A stretch of DNA of 60,789 nucleotides from Lamprocystis purpurea DSM 4197 (GCF_000379525.1 NZ_KB902363.1:1-60789), one strand, 5' to 3'. Shown: positions 25,056 to 34,979, numbered from the stretch's first letter. The notes: generated from the sequence alone by a model not told the origin. Numbers and translations are program-made.

Positions 25056-26116
25056 TGTGCGTGAAGCCGATCGACGCGATCGTCGACACCGGGCTGCGGG
25101 TGAGGCGATATCTGGCCTCCGATCACGCGCGCTGGGACGCATTTGTAGCACATTGCGCGCAGGCAACGTTTTTCCATCGGTCCGGTTGGTCTCGGGTCAT
25201 CACCGAAGGGCTTGGCCAGCGCTGCCGGTATTTGTTGGCTGAACGCAATGGTGAAATCGAGGGCATCTTACCGTTGGCGGAAGTGCGTAGTCGGCTCTTC
25301 GGGCACGCACTTATTTCGACTCCCTGTTGTGTCTATGGCGGAGTGGCCGCCGTGAGTGAGGACGCAAGGCAGGCGCTCATCCTGGAGTCAATGCGCTTGG
25401 CGAGGCGGCTCGGTGTTGACGCTCTGGAGATGCGTAACCGCGAAGCGGTCTGTCCAGAGTGGCCCACGCAGAACCTATATGTGACGTTTCGGCGGCCGAT
25501 CAGCGAAGCCGATGCGGATAACTTCAAGTCAATTCCGCGCAAGCAGCGCGCGATGGTGCGCAAGGCGATCGATGCCGGACTGTCGGCGTGCGTGACGAAT
25601 GACCTGGATCGGTTTTACCGGATTTATTCGGAAAGTGTTCGCAATCTCGGTACGCCGGTCTTTTCCAGGAGGTTTTTCGCCGTGCTGATCAACGAGTTTC
25701 ACAGCGATACGGAATTGTCGGTCGTCGCGGCTTCAGGCCGGGATGTCGCTGCTGTCCTGAGCTTTTACTTTCGCGACGAAGTGCTCCCCTATTACGGCGG
25801 CAGCCAGCTTGCGGCGCGGCCAGTCAAAGGCAATGACTTCATGTACTGGGATCTGATGAGACGCGCTGCGGCGCGAGGTGTCCGGGTGTTCGATTACGGC
25901 CGCAGCAAGGTCGGCACCGGCCCTTATCACTTCAAGAAGAACTGGGGCTTTGTCCCGCAACCACTGCACTACGAGTATTATCTTGTCAGATCCCGTGTCA
26001 TCCCGGAGAATAATCCGATGAATCCGCGTTATCGACTGTTGATCGCAGCCTGGAAGTGGTTGCCGTTATCGATCGCCAACACGGTCGGTCCGATGCTCGC
26101 GCGGCATCTTGGTTAG
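25055..26116 (+). CDS. FemAB-related protein, XrtA/PEP-CTERM-associated
   Basis: 353 residues, GTG start overlapping the previous stop by one base (TAGTG). It has a GNAT-fold FemAB-like layout: FFHRSGWSRVI near residue 40, the IPRKQRAMVRKA helix, and YWDLMRRAAARGVRVFDYGRSK with GTGPYHFKKNWGF. Fem proteins transfer amino acids from aminoacyl-tRNA to cell-wall precursors; the XrtA version probably adds an acyl or aminoacyl group to the polysaccharide, but the reaction is not established. Confidence 0.85.
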   Translation: MCVKPIDAIVDTGLRVRRYLASDHARWDAFVAHCAQATFFHRSGWSRVITEGLGQRCRYLLAERNGEIEGILPLAEVRSRLFGHALISTPCCVYGGVAAVSEDARQALILESMRLARRLGVDALEMRNREAVCPEWPTQNLYVTFRRPISEADADNFKSIPRKQRAMVRKAIDAGLSACVTNDLDRFYRIYSESVRNLGTPVFSRRFFAVLINEFHSDTELSVVAASGRDVAAVLSFYFRDEVLPYYGGSQLAARPVKGNDFMYWDLMRRAAARGVRVFDYGRSKVGTGPYHFKKNWGFVPQPLHYEYYLVRSRVIPENNPMNPRYRLLIAAWKWLPLSIANTVGPMLARHLG

Positions 26117-26135
26117 TCAGGGCTGGCGCAGTAAC

Positions 26136-27347
26136 ATGGAACAGCGCTTCCCCCACCTGCTGTTTCTGTGTCATCGTATTCCCTATCCGCCGGACAAAGG
26201 TGACAAGGTCCGCTCGTACCGTTGGCTTCAGGAACTGCTTCAGCATTTTCACGTGCATCTTGGCGCGTTCATCGATGACCCAGCAGATTGGGCGCATGTT
26301 GCGCAGTTGCGGGAGCGTTGTGCGTCATCACTGTTTCTTCCGTTGGCCCGAAACGGCGCGACGTTCAGGAGCATGAGTGGTTTTCTCAGCGGCACCGCGT
26401 TGACGATCCCCTATTATCGGGATGCACGTATGCGGCGCTGGGCGCTGGCATGTCGCGTTTCGCACGGAATAGAACACGTGTTGGTATTTTCTTCCGCGAT
26501 GGCCCAGTATGCGGAGAATAGCAGTTGGTCTACCGTGCGGCGCGTCATAGATTTCGTGGATGTTGATTCCGATAAGTGGCGTCAGTATGCCCACCGTAAG
26601 CGCGGGCCGGCGGCACTGATCTTTCGGCGCGAGGCGAAACGATTGGCCGAAGCGGAGGCACGGTTGGCGCATGTTTTCGATGCGAGTCTGTTTGTGTCGG
26701 AGCATGAAGCCGATCTTTTTCGCAGCGGCGTCGGCGATGTTGGCGAGCGGGTTAAGGCGATCAGGAATGGGGTCGATACGTCCTATTTTGATGCTTCGAC
26801 GGAGCACGTGTCGCCTTATCCGGTGTCGAGTGAGCCGGTGGTGTTTACCGGGGTTATGGATTACTGGACGAACATCGACGCGGTGCTGTGGTTTGTGCGT
26901 GAGGTCTGGCCCCGTGTCAAGGCGATAAGACCGCGAGCTCTTTTTGTGATCGTCGGTGCGAAACCGACGCGGGAGGTCCTGAGGTTGGGTGGCGAGGATA
27001 TCCGGGTGACTGGACGGGTTGCCGATGTTCGGCCCTATCTGCAACACGCCGCAGCGGTCGTTGCGCCGATGCGGATCGCACGCGGTGTCCAGAACAAGGT
27101 GTTGGAGGGGATGGCAATGGGGCGGCCCGTCGTGCTGACTTCCAAGGCGCTCGAGGGGATCGCGGCGGTGCCGGGGCGCGATTTATTGGTTGCGGACGAG
27201 CCGGCAGCCTACGCGCGTGCAGTCGTTGCCGTGTTGAGCGGGTGCGCACCCAATCAAGGTCCTGCTGCTCGGCGGCTTGTTGAAGCGCATTATGGCTGGG
27301 CCGAGTCGGCGGAGAAGATGGTCGCGTTGATTTTCGGAGAGCACTGA
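26136..27347 (+). CDS. XrtA-cluster glycosyltransferase 1 (GT4-like)
   Basis: 403 residues from ATG 26136; a TTG at 26109 would add nine. It opens FLCHRIPYPPDKGDKVRSYRWL, the signature of a sugar transferase family restricted to PEP-CTERM/exosortase A loci. The C-terminal half has the GT-B donor-binding features: VVFTGVMDYWTNIDAVLWF and APMRIARGVQNKVLEGMAMGRPVV (conserved glutamate). It acts on the lipid-linked sugar at the cytoplasmic face. Confidence 0.85.
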   Translation: MEQRFPHLLFLCHRIPYPPDKGDKVRSYRWLQELLQHFHVHLGAFIDDPADWAHVAQLRERCASSLFLPLARNGATFRSMSGFLSGTALTIPYYRDARMRRWALACRVSHGIEHVLVFSSAMAQYAENSSWSTVRRVIDFVDVDSDKWRQYAHRKRGPAALIFRREAKRLAEAEARLAHVFDASLFVSEHEADLFRSGVGDVGERVKAIRNGVDTSYFDASTEHVSPYPVSSEPVVFTGVMDYWTNIDAVLWFVREVWPRVKAIRPRALFVIVGAKPTREVLRLGGEDIRVTGRVADVRPYLQHAAAVVAPMRIARGVQNKVLEGMAMGRPVVLTSKALEGIAAVPGRDLLVADEPAAYARAVVAVLSGCAPNQGPAARRLVEAHYGWAESAEKMVALIFGEH

Positions 27348-27442
27348 GGTGACCGTCATTCCGATCGGTTCCTGCGGATGCGTTCTTGATCCGGCGGCCA
27401 GCCTTAGGCTTGTCGTTCGGGTGTGCGAGGCGTAGAGACTTG

Positions 27443-28987
27443 ATGGAAGCTGCAAGCCGGAATGCCGTTGTGCACCGCGTCACCTGGTCAGCCGTGTTGC
27501 CGGGGCTGGCCGCCGTCCTCTTCGTACTTCTCTGGCTGTTCTTTCCGACCTTGTGGTCGCTGGTGTCGATCTGGCTGCGATCGGATACCTATGCTCACGG
27601 CGCCATTGTCCTTCCCATCAGCCTGTGGCTGATATGGGAGAAACGGGCGGGTCTCGCCGGCTCGTCACCGCGGCCAACGTTGGGCCCAACGCTGCTGATG
27701 CTTCCGGTTGGCGGTGTGTGGCTTCTTGGAAGTGTTACGGATGTGCTGGTGCTTCAGCAATATGGATTTATCTGCCTGTTGATCCTTGCCATCTGGTCGA
27801 TGGTGGGCACGCCGGTCACGCGCTTTCTGGCCTTCCCGCTCGGATTCTTGCTGCTGGCCGTTCCGGTGGGCGAGTCGCTCACCTATCCACTGATGAACTT
27901 TACGGCTGATTTCACGGTTGGTCTGCTACGGCTCACGGGGATACCGGTGTATCGCGACGGGACCTTTTTCTCTCTGCCGAGCGGTGACTGGTCAATCGTC
28001 GAAGAGTGCAGTGGGGTTCGTTATCTGCTGGCGTCGGTCACCCTCGGGATCTTGTTTGCCTATCTGAACTTCAGGTTTCTATGGAAGCGTCTGGTGTTTG
28101 TGTTGTTCTCCGTGGTCGTTCCGGTGTTCGCCAATGGGCTGCGTGCCTACCTGATCGTGATGATCGGGCATCTGAGCAATATGAAACTGGCCACGGGTGT
28201 CGATCACCTGATCTATGGTTGGGTGTTCTTCGGCATCGTTATTGCCATTATGTTTTGGTTTGGAGCGATGTGGCGCGATCCAGGGAGTGAGATCCCCGCG
28301 GGTTTGAAGCGCATGGGTGGCGCGCGTGGCGTCGGCAGCGTGGGCATCGCCGTGCTGTTGGCCGCGGGAATCTGGCCGGGTCTGATGTGGGGATTGGAAC
28401 GGGTCTCGGATCACTCCGCGATGGCGGTCGCCTTACAGGTGCCGACGGCCGTTGGTGATTGGCAGGAGGCGCCGGAGGGGCTCTGGTCATGGCGCCCGCG
28501 CGTCGTGGCTCCCGACGGTGACATCTATGTTTTTTATCGTGGACGCTCTGGGACGGTCGGTGTCTATCTCGGTGTCTTTCGGTCCCAGCGGCAAGGCGCA
28601 GAGTTGGTCAGTTCCGCTAATCAAATGGTCTCGACACGGGATCAGCAGTGGAGCGACAAGGAGATATCGAAACGGGTGATTCGCCTTCCGAACGGGCCCT
28701 TCACCGTAAATCAAAGCCGGATCGCATCGCATCACGATGGCGACCATCTGCTGGTGTGGAACTGGTATCGTATTGGTGATGTAAGCACCAGCAGTCCCTA
28801 TCGTGCCAAGCTGGTCGAGGCGGCCGATCGGCTGTGGGGAGGGGAGCGTGCCGGGACCTTGATCGCCGTGGCCGCACCTTATGTCGTCAATGAGGACGAG
28901 GCGGTCGTGGTGCTCGAGGGATTTCTGGCGCTGATGTTGCCGTCGCTGGAGGCGGAGATTGTCCGTGCGATCTCGGCGCCGCCATGA
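27443..28987 (+). CDS. xrtA: exosortase A with C-terminal EpsI domain
   Basis: 514 residues from ATG 27443. The first 285 residues form about eight membrane helices with the exosortase triad: Cys189 in VEECSGVRYLLAS, Arg234 in FANGLRAYLIV and His255 in GVDHLIYGW. The remaining part after a further helix is the soluble EpsI domain (VGDWQEAP, YRIGDVSTSSPYRAKL). Exosortases cleave the PEP-CTERM tag of exported proteins and probably attach them to the cell surface. No PEP-CTERM protein is encoded in this window, so substrates must lie elsewhere. Confidence 0.92.
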   Translation: MEAASRNAVVHRVTWSAVLPGLAAVLFVLLWLFFPTLWSLVSIWLRSDTYAHGAIVLPISLWLIWEKRAGLAGSSPRPTLGPTLLMLPVGGVWLLGSVTDVLVLQQYGFICLLILAIWSMVGTPVTRFLAFPLGFLLLAVPVGESLTYPLMNFTADFTVGLLRLTGIPVYRDGTFFSLPSGDWSIVEECSGVRYLLASVTLGILFAYLNFRFLWKRLVFVLFSVVVPVFANGLRAYLIVMIGHLSNMKLATGVDHLIYGWVFFGIVIAIMFWFGAMWRDPGSEIPAGLKRMGGARGVGSVGIAVLLAAGIWPGLMWGLERVSDHSAMAVALQVPTAVGDWQEAPEGLWSWRPRVVAPDGDIYVFYRGRSGTVGVYLGVFRSQRQGAELVSSANQMVSTRDQQWSDKEISKRVIRLPNGPFTVNQSRIASHHDGDHLLVWNWYRIGDVSTSSPYRAKLVEAADRLWGGERAGTLIAVAAPYVVNEDEAVVVLEGFLALMLPSLEAEIVRAISAPP

Positions 28988-30180
28988 TCGAGGGTAGCCT
29001 CAAGTCACCGCGGATTGTTCACGTCGTGTATGGTTTCGGCACTGGTGGGTTGGAGAATGGACTCGTGAACATCATCAACCGAACCCCTCCTGACCGCTAT
29101 CGGCATGCGATCGTCTGTCTTACCGACGCGGGGTTGTTCGCGTCGCGGATGGTCCGGCATGACGTGCCGATCGTCGCGCTGCGGTGCTCCGCGGGGCACG
29201 ATTTTTCCGTGTATGTTCGCCTCTGGTCGGCGCTCCGGGCCCTACGCCCGGCGATCGTCCATACGCGTAATCTCGCCACGCTCGAGGCGCAGGTCCCCGC
29301 ATTCTTCTTGCGCGGCGTCAAACGTGTTCACGGGGAACACGGCCGCGATGTCTTCGACCTTGAAGGCAAGAATCGCAAGTACAATGTGCTGCGTCGGGGC
29401 ATTCGGCCCCTCGTCCAGCGTTATATCGCGGTCAGCAAGGATCTTGCCGACTGGCTTGAGTCCAGGGTCAGGGTTCCGCCGGTGCGCATCAGGCAGATTT
29501 ACAACGGTGTGGATGCCGACCAGTTTTCACCCACAGTGGGGGCACGCACCGATCTGGGACCGCCGGGGTTCCTGTCGGATGGGGCGCTGGTGATTGGGAC
29601 CGTCGGGCGACTGGTCGCAGTCAAGGATCAGCGGACCCTGCTCTTCGCGTTCGCCGACTTGCTTGGTCGGAGCCGGGACTTGGCGTCGCGTTTGCGTCTG
29701 GTCATGGTCGGAGAAGGGGAACTGCGTCATGAGTTGGAGCAGCAAGCGGCGGCCTGTGGCGTATCCCACGCGGTTTGGTTCACCGGTGACCGTAGCGACG
29801 TTGCTGATTTGATGCGACTGTTTGATCTGTTCGTATTACCGTCGCTCGGTGAGGGAATCTCGAATACGATCCTGGAGGCCATGGCCACCGGGCTTCCCGT
29901 CATTGCGACACGGGTTGGCGGCAATCCTGAACTGGTAACGCCGGGCCGAACCGGCGCCTTGGTATCCGCTGGGGATGCTGGGGCATTGGCGTCGGCGATG
30001 TACGATTTCATTACGGATGAAGCGCATCGAATACGCTGTGGCGCGGCGGCCCGCGCTGAGGTGGTACAACGATTTGATTGGGGATCTTGTGTTGCTGCAT
30101 ACTTATCATTGTACGACGAGGTGCTGGGACATAGGATCGATCCGACTGCTGTTCGAGACCTTGTTGCGCCGGATCGCTGA
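28984..30180 (+). CDS. XrtA-cluster glycosyltransferase 2 (GT4)
   Basis: 398 residues, overlapping the exosortase stop by 4 bp. A GT-B fold: VHVVYGFGTGGLENGLVNIIN at the acceptor side, YNGVDADQF, GTVGRLVAVKDQ, and the EX7E motif in PSLGEGISNTILEAMATGLPVI. It resembles the EpsH1-associated sugar transferases that act with exosortase A. The sugar specificity cannot be read from sequence. Confidence 0.87.
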   Translation: MIEGSLKSPRIVHVVYGFGTGGLENGLVNIINRTPPDRYRHAIVCLTDAGLFASRMVRHDVPIVALRCSAGHDFSVYVRLWSALRALRPAIVHTRNLATLEAQVPAFFLRGVKRVHGEHGRDVFDLEGKNRKYNVLRRGIRPLVQRYIAVSKDLADWLESRVRVPPVRIRQIYNGVDADQFSPTVGARTDLGPPGFLSDGALVIGTVGRLVAVKDQRTLLFAFADLLGRSRDLASRLRLVMVGEGELRHELEQQAAACGVSHAVWFTGDRSDVADLMRLFDLFVLPSLGEGISNTILEAMATGLPVIATRVGGNPELVTPGRTGALVSAGDAGALASAMYDFITDEAHRIRCGAAARAEVVQRFDWGSCVAAYLSLYDEVLGHRIDPTAVRDLVAPDR

Positions 30181-30213
30181 GGATCAAGGCCGCGTCGCGG
30201 GGGATGACGCGGC

Positions 30214-31431
30214 GTGAAGATTCTGCACGTCCTGGATCATTCGATCCCACTGCATAGCGGTTACGCTTTTCGCACCCGGGCGATTCTAGAGCAGCAGCGG
30301 GCGCTTGGCTGGGAGACGGTGCAGGTGACCTCGGCCAAGCATCCGGGTTCTCAGTCAGTGGTCGAGGAAGTGGATGGTCTGCGTTTCTATCGCACCGCCC
30401 TCGGCACCCCGGCGACGTCCAGCGTGCCGGTGTTGAACCAGTGGGCCATTGTCAGCGGGCTGGAACGGCGACTCATGGACGTGATCGCGCTGGAACGCCC
30501 CGATCTCTTGCATGCGCACTCGCCAAGTCTGAATGGCATCGCTGCCATCCGTGCCGGGCGCCGCAGTCGCTTACCAGTCCTGTATGAGTGTCGCGCCTTT
30601 TGGGAGGATGCCGCGGCGGATCATGGCACGAGTAGGGAGTGGGGGTTGCGTTATCGGTTGTCCAGGCATCTGGAGACCTGGGTCTTTCGTCAGTGTGACG
30701 CGGTCACTTGTATTTGCGATGGTCTGCACACGGATATCGTCGCGCGCGGCATCGCCGCATCGAAGGTGACGGTGATTCCCAACGCCGTGGATTTGGCTCA
30801 TTTTCAGTACGGACTGCCCCGGGACGAGGCGTTGGCGGCCGAGTTGGGAATCGGCACGGCGACCGTGCTCGGTTATCTCGGCTCGTTCTATGCGTACGAA
30901 GGGCTGTCCCTGGCCTTGCGTGCCTTGCCGCGAATCATTGCCGAGTTTCCCCAGGTACGACTGCTGCTGGTCGGCGGGGGGCCGCAGGAGGCCGATTTGA
31001 TGCGTTTGGGGAGTGAACTCGGCGTGGCGCGGCAGCTGATCTTTGCGGGGCGGGCGGCGCATGCACAAGTCCATCGCTATTACAGTTTGGTCGATTGCGT
31101 TCTGTATCCACGGATGCCGATGCGTTTGACTGAACTGGTGACACCGCTGAAGCCTCTGGAGGCGATGGCTCAGGGCAAACTGGTCATGGCGTCGGACGTC
31201 GGCGGTCATCGTGAGCTGATACGCGATGGGGAGACCGGCTCGCTATTTCGTGCGGGCAGTATTGACGCTCTGGTCAGCGCGATACCGCAACTTTTCGCGC
31301 GACGCGATCAGTGGGATGCACAGCGTCGGCGGGCACGAGCGTACGTGGAGTCCGAGCGTCAGTGGCCTCTGATTGCGGCACGCTATCGAGCCGTTTACGG
31401 ACGGCTGACTCCAGCCGCCGCTGTTGCCTGA
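30214..31431 (+). CDS. XrtA-cluster glycosyltransferase 3 (GT4)
   Basis: 405 residues, GTG start. It begins MKILHVLDHSIPLHSGYAFR, the hallmark of the exosortase A-associated glycosyltransferase group, with VTVIPNAVDLAHFQYG, LGYLGSFYAYEGLSLAL and PMRLTELVTPLKPLEAMAQGK. It adds another sugar to the repeat unit. A short gap of 33 bp separates it from the previous gene. Confidence 0.87.
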   Translation: MKILHVLDHSIPLHSGYAFRTRAILEQQRALGWETVQVTSAKHPGSQSVVEEVDGLRFYRTALGTPATSSVPVLNQWAIVSGLERRLMDVIALERPDLLHAHSPSLNGIAAIRAGRRSRLPVLYECRAFWEDAAADHGTSREWGLRYRLSRHLETWVFRQCDAVTCICDGLHTDIVARGIAASKVTVIPNAVDLAHFQYGLPRDEALAAELGIGTATVLGYLGSFYAYEGLSLALRALPRIIAEFPQVRLLLVGGGPQEADLMRLGSELGVARQLIFAGRAAHAQVHRYYSLVDCVLYPRMPMRLTELVTPLKPLEAMAQGKLVMASDVGGHRELIRDGETGSLFRAGSIDALVSAIPQLFARRDQWDAQRRRARAYVESERQWPLIAARYRAVYGRLTPAAAVA

Positions 31432-31477
31432 GGGTTCATGGTGCCTGGCTGGGGTCGCCGGCGACGCCGGTGTCCGG

Positions 31478-32863
31478 ATGGTGCGATCTTCACTGGGGAG
31501 TGACGCGTTGGCGGATTTCTACACCGGTACTGTCAGCAGGTTTCTTTTCCCGCTGCATGAGCGAATGAAGGGCCATAACAGTGTCGCCGTGCGCATCGGG
31601 CTTGAAGCAAGCCAATGGTGGGGGGCGGAGCAACTCGCGGCAGTCAGGCTGCATCGATTACGCCTGCTGCTTGAACGCGCCTATCGCCAGGTGCCGTATT
31701 ATCGTCGCATCATGGCCGCGCGCGGTATCACCCCCGACAGTATCACCACGCTGGCGGACATCGACGCCTTGCCTTTTCTCACCAAGCCGGACATCCGGGC
31801 CCAGAGTGAGGCGCTCAAAGCGCGGGATGCCGGTCGTCTGACCCGCCTCAATACGGGCGGGTCTTCCGGCGAGCCGCTGATCTTTTTCGTCGGTCGCGAG
31901 CGCATCAGTCATGACGTCGCGGCCAAATGGCGCGCGACCCGTTGGTGGGGGGTGGATATCGGCGATCCGGAAATCGTTATCTGGGGTTCGCCGCTCGAAT
32001 TGTCCGCACAAGATCGGGTACGCGAATTGCGGGATCGGTTGTTGCGCACACGCCTGCTGCCCGCTTTCTCGATGTCGACCGGGAATCTGGATCATTTCAT
32101 TCGAGCGATTCGCAGTCGGCGCCCGCGGATGCTATTTGGCTATCCCTCGTCGCTCGCCCTGATCGCGCGGTACGCCCGGAGCAGCGGTCAGCGGATGGAC
32201 GATCTGGGCATCCGGGTCGCCTTTGTGACCGCCGAACGCCTTTATGAGGATCAGCGCGCGGCGATCGAGCGGACCTTTGGCTGCCCGGTTGCCAATGGCT
32301 ATGGTGGTCGCGATGCGGGGTTCATTGCGCATCAGTGTCCACGGGGCGGCTTGCACATTTCCGCGGAAGACCTGCTGGTTGAGATCGTGGATCCGCAGGG
32401 CCGGGTACTGCCCGAGGGTCAGGCGGGCGAGATCGTGGTCACCCACTTTGCCACCGGAGACTTCCCTTTCATCCGCTATCGGACCGGCGATATTGGAGTG
32501 TTGGGTCCGCCGGATTGTCCCTGCGGTCGTGGATTGCCGGTGTTGCGTGAGGTTCAGGGGCGGGCCACGGACTTCGTGGTGGCGCAAGACGGCACGGTGA
32601 TGCACGGATTGGCGTTGATCTATGTGATCCGCGATGTCGGCGGCATCGAGCGTTTTCAGATCATCCAGGAGAGTCTGACGCGAACCCGCGTGCTGATCGA
32701 GGCGGGCGCGGCTTATTCTCCGGTAGGGGCCGAGGCCATCGTTGCCGGGCTGAAATGTCGTCTCGGATCCGGGGTGCGGATTGAAGTCGAGGTCGTTGAC
32801 GGGATTCCGGCGGAGCGTTCCGGAAAGTTTCGTTACGTGCTCAGCAAGGTGGGTGTGGCCTGA
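31478..32863 (+). CDS. CapK/phenylacetate-CoA-ligase-like adenylating enzyme
   Basis: 461 residues from ATG 31478. TTG 31508, with GGGGAG seven bases upstream, is a credible alternative; the frame reaches back to a TTG at 31424. It is an AMP-binding fold: TGGSSGEPLIFF (phosphate loop), NGYGGRDAGFIAHQCPRGGLH, and GDFPFIRYRTGDIG. Relatives activate a carboxylic acid as an adenylate or CoA ester; CapK-type members sit in capsule clusters and may supply an acyl decoration. Its stop overlaps the next start. Confidence 0.8.
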   Translation: MVRSSLGSDALADFYTGTVSRFLFPLHERMKGHNSVAVRIGLEASQWWGAEQLAAVRLHRLRLLLERAYRQVPYYRRIMAARGITPDSITTLADIDALPFLTKPDIRAQSEALKARDAGRLTRLNTGGSSGEPLIFFVGRERISHDVAAKWRATRWWGVDIGDPEIVIWGSPLELSAQDRVRELRDRLLRTRLLPAFSMSTGNLDHFIRAIRSRRPRMLFGYPSSLALIARYARSSGQRMDDLGIRVAFVTAERLYEDQRAAIERTFGCPVANGYGGRDAGFIAHQCPRGGLHISAEDLLVEIVDPQGRVLPEGQAGEIVVTHFATGDFPFIRYRTGDIGVLGPPDCPCGRGLPVLREVQGRATDFVVAQDGTVMHGLALIYVIRDVGGIERFQIIQESLTRTRVLIEAGAAYSPVGAEAIVAGLKCRLGSGVRIEVEVVDGIPAERSGKFRYVLSKVGVA

Positions 32864-34242
32864 TGCGCGACTATATTGTCGCGCTGGTGGTATTCGGCTG
32901 TCTACCCCTGATCCTGCGTAAACCATTCTTCGGGATCCTGGTCTGGAGCTGGCTCAGTCTGATGAATCCCCATCGTTTGGGCTGGAGTTTTGCGACCGAA
33001 ATGCCCTTCGCGCAGATTGTCGCGGTGACGCTCATGCTGTCGTTGCTGATCGCCCGGGAGGTGAAGCGACTGCCCGCTGTGCCATTGACCTGGCTGCTGG
33101 CTTTCTGGTGGTTCTGGTGGTTCGTCACCACCTTGACGGCTTTTTATCCGGCAGCCGCCTGGGCGGAATGGGATAGAACCTGGAAGATCCTGCTCCTGAC
33201 GTTCCTGATGATCGCCCTGTTGACGACGCGGGAGCGCATCAATGCGCTGGTTTGGGTCATTGTCCTGTCATTGGGTTTCTATGGGGTGAAGGGCGGTATC
33301 TTCACACTGCTCGGCGGTGGGGTAAACCACGTCAATGGTCCGCCAGGCAGCTTTATTTCCGGTAACAATGAGATCGGGCTCGCGCTGGTGATGACGGTCC
33401 CGATGATACGGTATCTCCAGTTGATCAGCGAGAGTCGGTGGATCAGGTACGGGATGCTGGCAATGATGGTGCTGACTCTGATGGCGATTTTCGGCACGCA
33501 ATCGCGCGGTGCGCTGGTTGGCATGATCGCAATGACGTTCTATCTGGCGATGAAGAGCAGCAACAAGGCGGGTCTGCTGTTATTGCTCGCGTTGGCCTTC
33601 CCGCTGGCTCTGATGACGATGCCGGAGACCTGGTACAGCCGTATGGACTCGATTCAGGCTTACCAAGCGGACGCATCGGCGCAAGGCCGAATCAATGCGT
33701 GGTGGACGGCGTGGTACGTGGCACTCGACCACCCGCTGGTGGGCGGCGGCGCCGACATGTTCAATCGGCAGACGTATGCGCTCTATGCGCCGAACCGTCA
33801 GCATGTTCTTGACGTGCACAGCATCTATTTCGAGGCCTTGGGCGAGCATGGTTTCGTTGGTCTTTTCACCTTTCTGGCCATCGGGCTCGGCGCGCTGGTA
33901 ACCTTGAACCGGGTGATACGATTCGCCAAGCCGCACGCGGCCTTGGGTTGGATGCGCGATCTGGCATCAATGATTTTCGTGAGCCTCATCGGCTACGCGA
34001 CGAGCGGGCTATTCTTGGGACTCTCCATGTTCGATTATTATTACATGCTGATCGCGATCACGATCGGGCTTGCCGGCTTGACCCGCCGCTACGCACGCGA
34101 TGGGGTACCGATCGAGAAGCCGCCAGGCGTTCCCCCGGGAGTTACGGGGCATCGACGTCGCGCTGCGGCGGGTGCAGTGCCTGCCGGTCGACGTTTGCCG
34201 CTCGGTGTTTCCAGATTGGCAAGCTGGTTCGCGAGACTATGA
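32863..34242 (+). CDS. O-antigen-ligase-like protein, exosortase A-associated
   Basis: 459 residues with ten or more membrane segments (first MRDYIVALVVFGCLPLIL) and a periplasmic loop holding HPLVGGGADMFNRQ and VHSIYFEALGEHG, the pattern of the Wzy/WaaL ligase superfamily. The exosortase A version is thought to polymerise the polysaccharide or glycosylate the exported protein. It ends in a basic Arg/Pro/Gly-rich cytoplasmic tail. Last gene of the cluster. Confidence 0.87.
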   Translation: MRDYIVALVVFGCLPLILRKPFFGILVWSWLSLMNPHRLGWSFATEMPFAQIVAVTLMLSLLIAREVKRLPAVPLTWLLAFWWFWWFVTTLTAFYPAAAWAEWDRTWKILLLTFLMIALLTTRERINALVWVIVLSLGFYGVKGGIFTLLGGGVNHVNGPPGSFISGNNEIGLALVMTVPMIRYLQLISESRWIRYGMLAMMVLTLMAIFGTQSRGALVGMIAMTFYLAMKSSNKAGLLLLLALAFPLALMTMPETWYSRMDSIQAYQADASAQGRINAWWTAWYVALDHPLVGGGADMFNRQTYALYAPNRQHVLDVHSIYFEALGEHGFVGLFTFLAIGLGALVTLNRVIRFAKPHAALGWMRDLASMIFVSLIGYATSGLFLGLSMFDYYYMLIAITIGLAGLTRRYARDGVPIEKPPGVPPGVTGHRRRAAAGAVPAGRRLPLGVSRLASWFARL

Positions 34243-34379
34243 GCAGGAACCGGGGCGGCTCGTGAAAGTCCACGCCGCGCGGCGACGGTCGTGCCCCGGA
34301 TCGCCTGGGCCGCTGGCATGGACTGCGATTCATGGACGCCCGGTCCCTGGTACTGCGCTTCGCTTGGCGGCGCCGGGAC

Positions 34380-34679
34380 TCACTGAGGGTTTGCCGCAGG
34401 TTCGAGCCGGGGCAGGGTCTGGTCGAGGTTCTCAGCCGTGACGAAATAATACCCGCACTGTTCCTGTGTTAAATTTTCGGATGCTGTCCGAGGGTATTTC
34501 CGGCAACTCGGCGGTCGGACGTGATAGACGGCACAACTGCTCAGCCCCTGGTCGTCGAAGCGCAGGAACGGACAAGGATAGGGAAGTTTGCAGCAGGCGC
34601 CGCAACGGTTGCAGTCGCCCCGCCGATTCTCGTCGATGGGCAACAGGGATGTTGTGAAACGCTTGAGTTTATTGAGCAT
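34380..34679 (-). CDS. YkgJ-type cysteine cluster protein
   Basis: 99 residues with eight cysteines patterned CNRCGACCKLPYPCPF, SCAVYHVRPPSCRKYP and CGYYF. This is the zinc- or iron-chelating YkgJ family of unknown role. The gene opposes the exopolysaccharide cluster, and its start lies about 300 bp from zapE on the other strand. Confidence 0.85.
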   Translation of the reverse strand: MLNKLKRFTTSLLPIDENRRGDCNRCGACCKLPYPCPFLRFDDQGLSSCAVYHVRPPSCRKYPRTASENLTQEQCGYYFVTAENLDQTLPRLEPAANPQ

Positions 34680-34979
34680 CCGAAGGGTACTCTTAAGGAT
34701 GTGTGGGCGCTGAATTCAGCGCGACAGGCTGCATACCATATTTCAAAGTGCTGTGCTTGTCACTCCGTTGCCGCGGCACAGGCACTGTCGGTCGGGCGAT
34801 CCGTCGCTGCCGGGACCCGGCGTGCAGTCCACTGATTGGTGACGATCGACCGACCCGCGGGCAGGTTGGTCAAAATATAGCCTTCGCACCCGATAACCGG
34901 ACAGCGCCTTGGTGTAGGGGCGGGTTGAAACCCACCCCTGTGTCCGGTTATCACGTTCGACGGCTATCGCAATTATAGT
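34680..34979. other. intergenic region before zapE
   Basis: No gene supported. It holds palindromic words (GCTGAATTCAGCG at 34708-34720) and the R1 repeat annotated separately at 34890-34960. The promoters for the two diverging genes presumably lie here, but I see no convincing hexamers. Confidence 0.4.
34890..34960. repeat. intergenic palindromic repeat, family R1 copy 2
   Basis: CGATAACCGGACA, CCTTGGTGTAGGGGCGGGTT, GAAACCCACCCCTGTGTCCG and GTTATCACGTTCGA: the same modules as at 8355-8424. The outer GATAACCGGACA and TGTCCGGTTATC are themselves inverted, so this copy is a nested hairpin. It ends 20 bp upstream of zapE. Confidence 0.75.
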
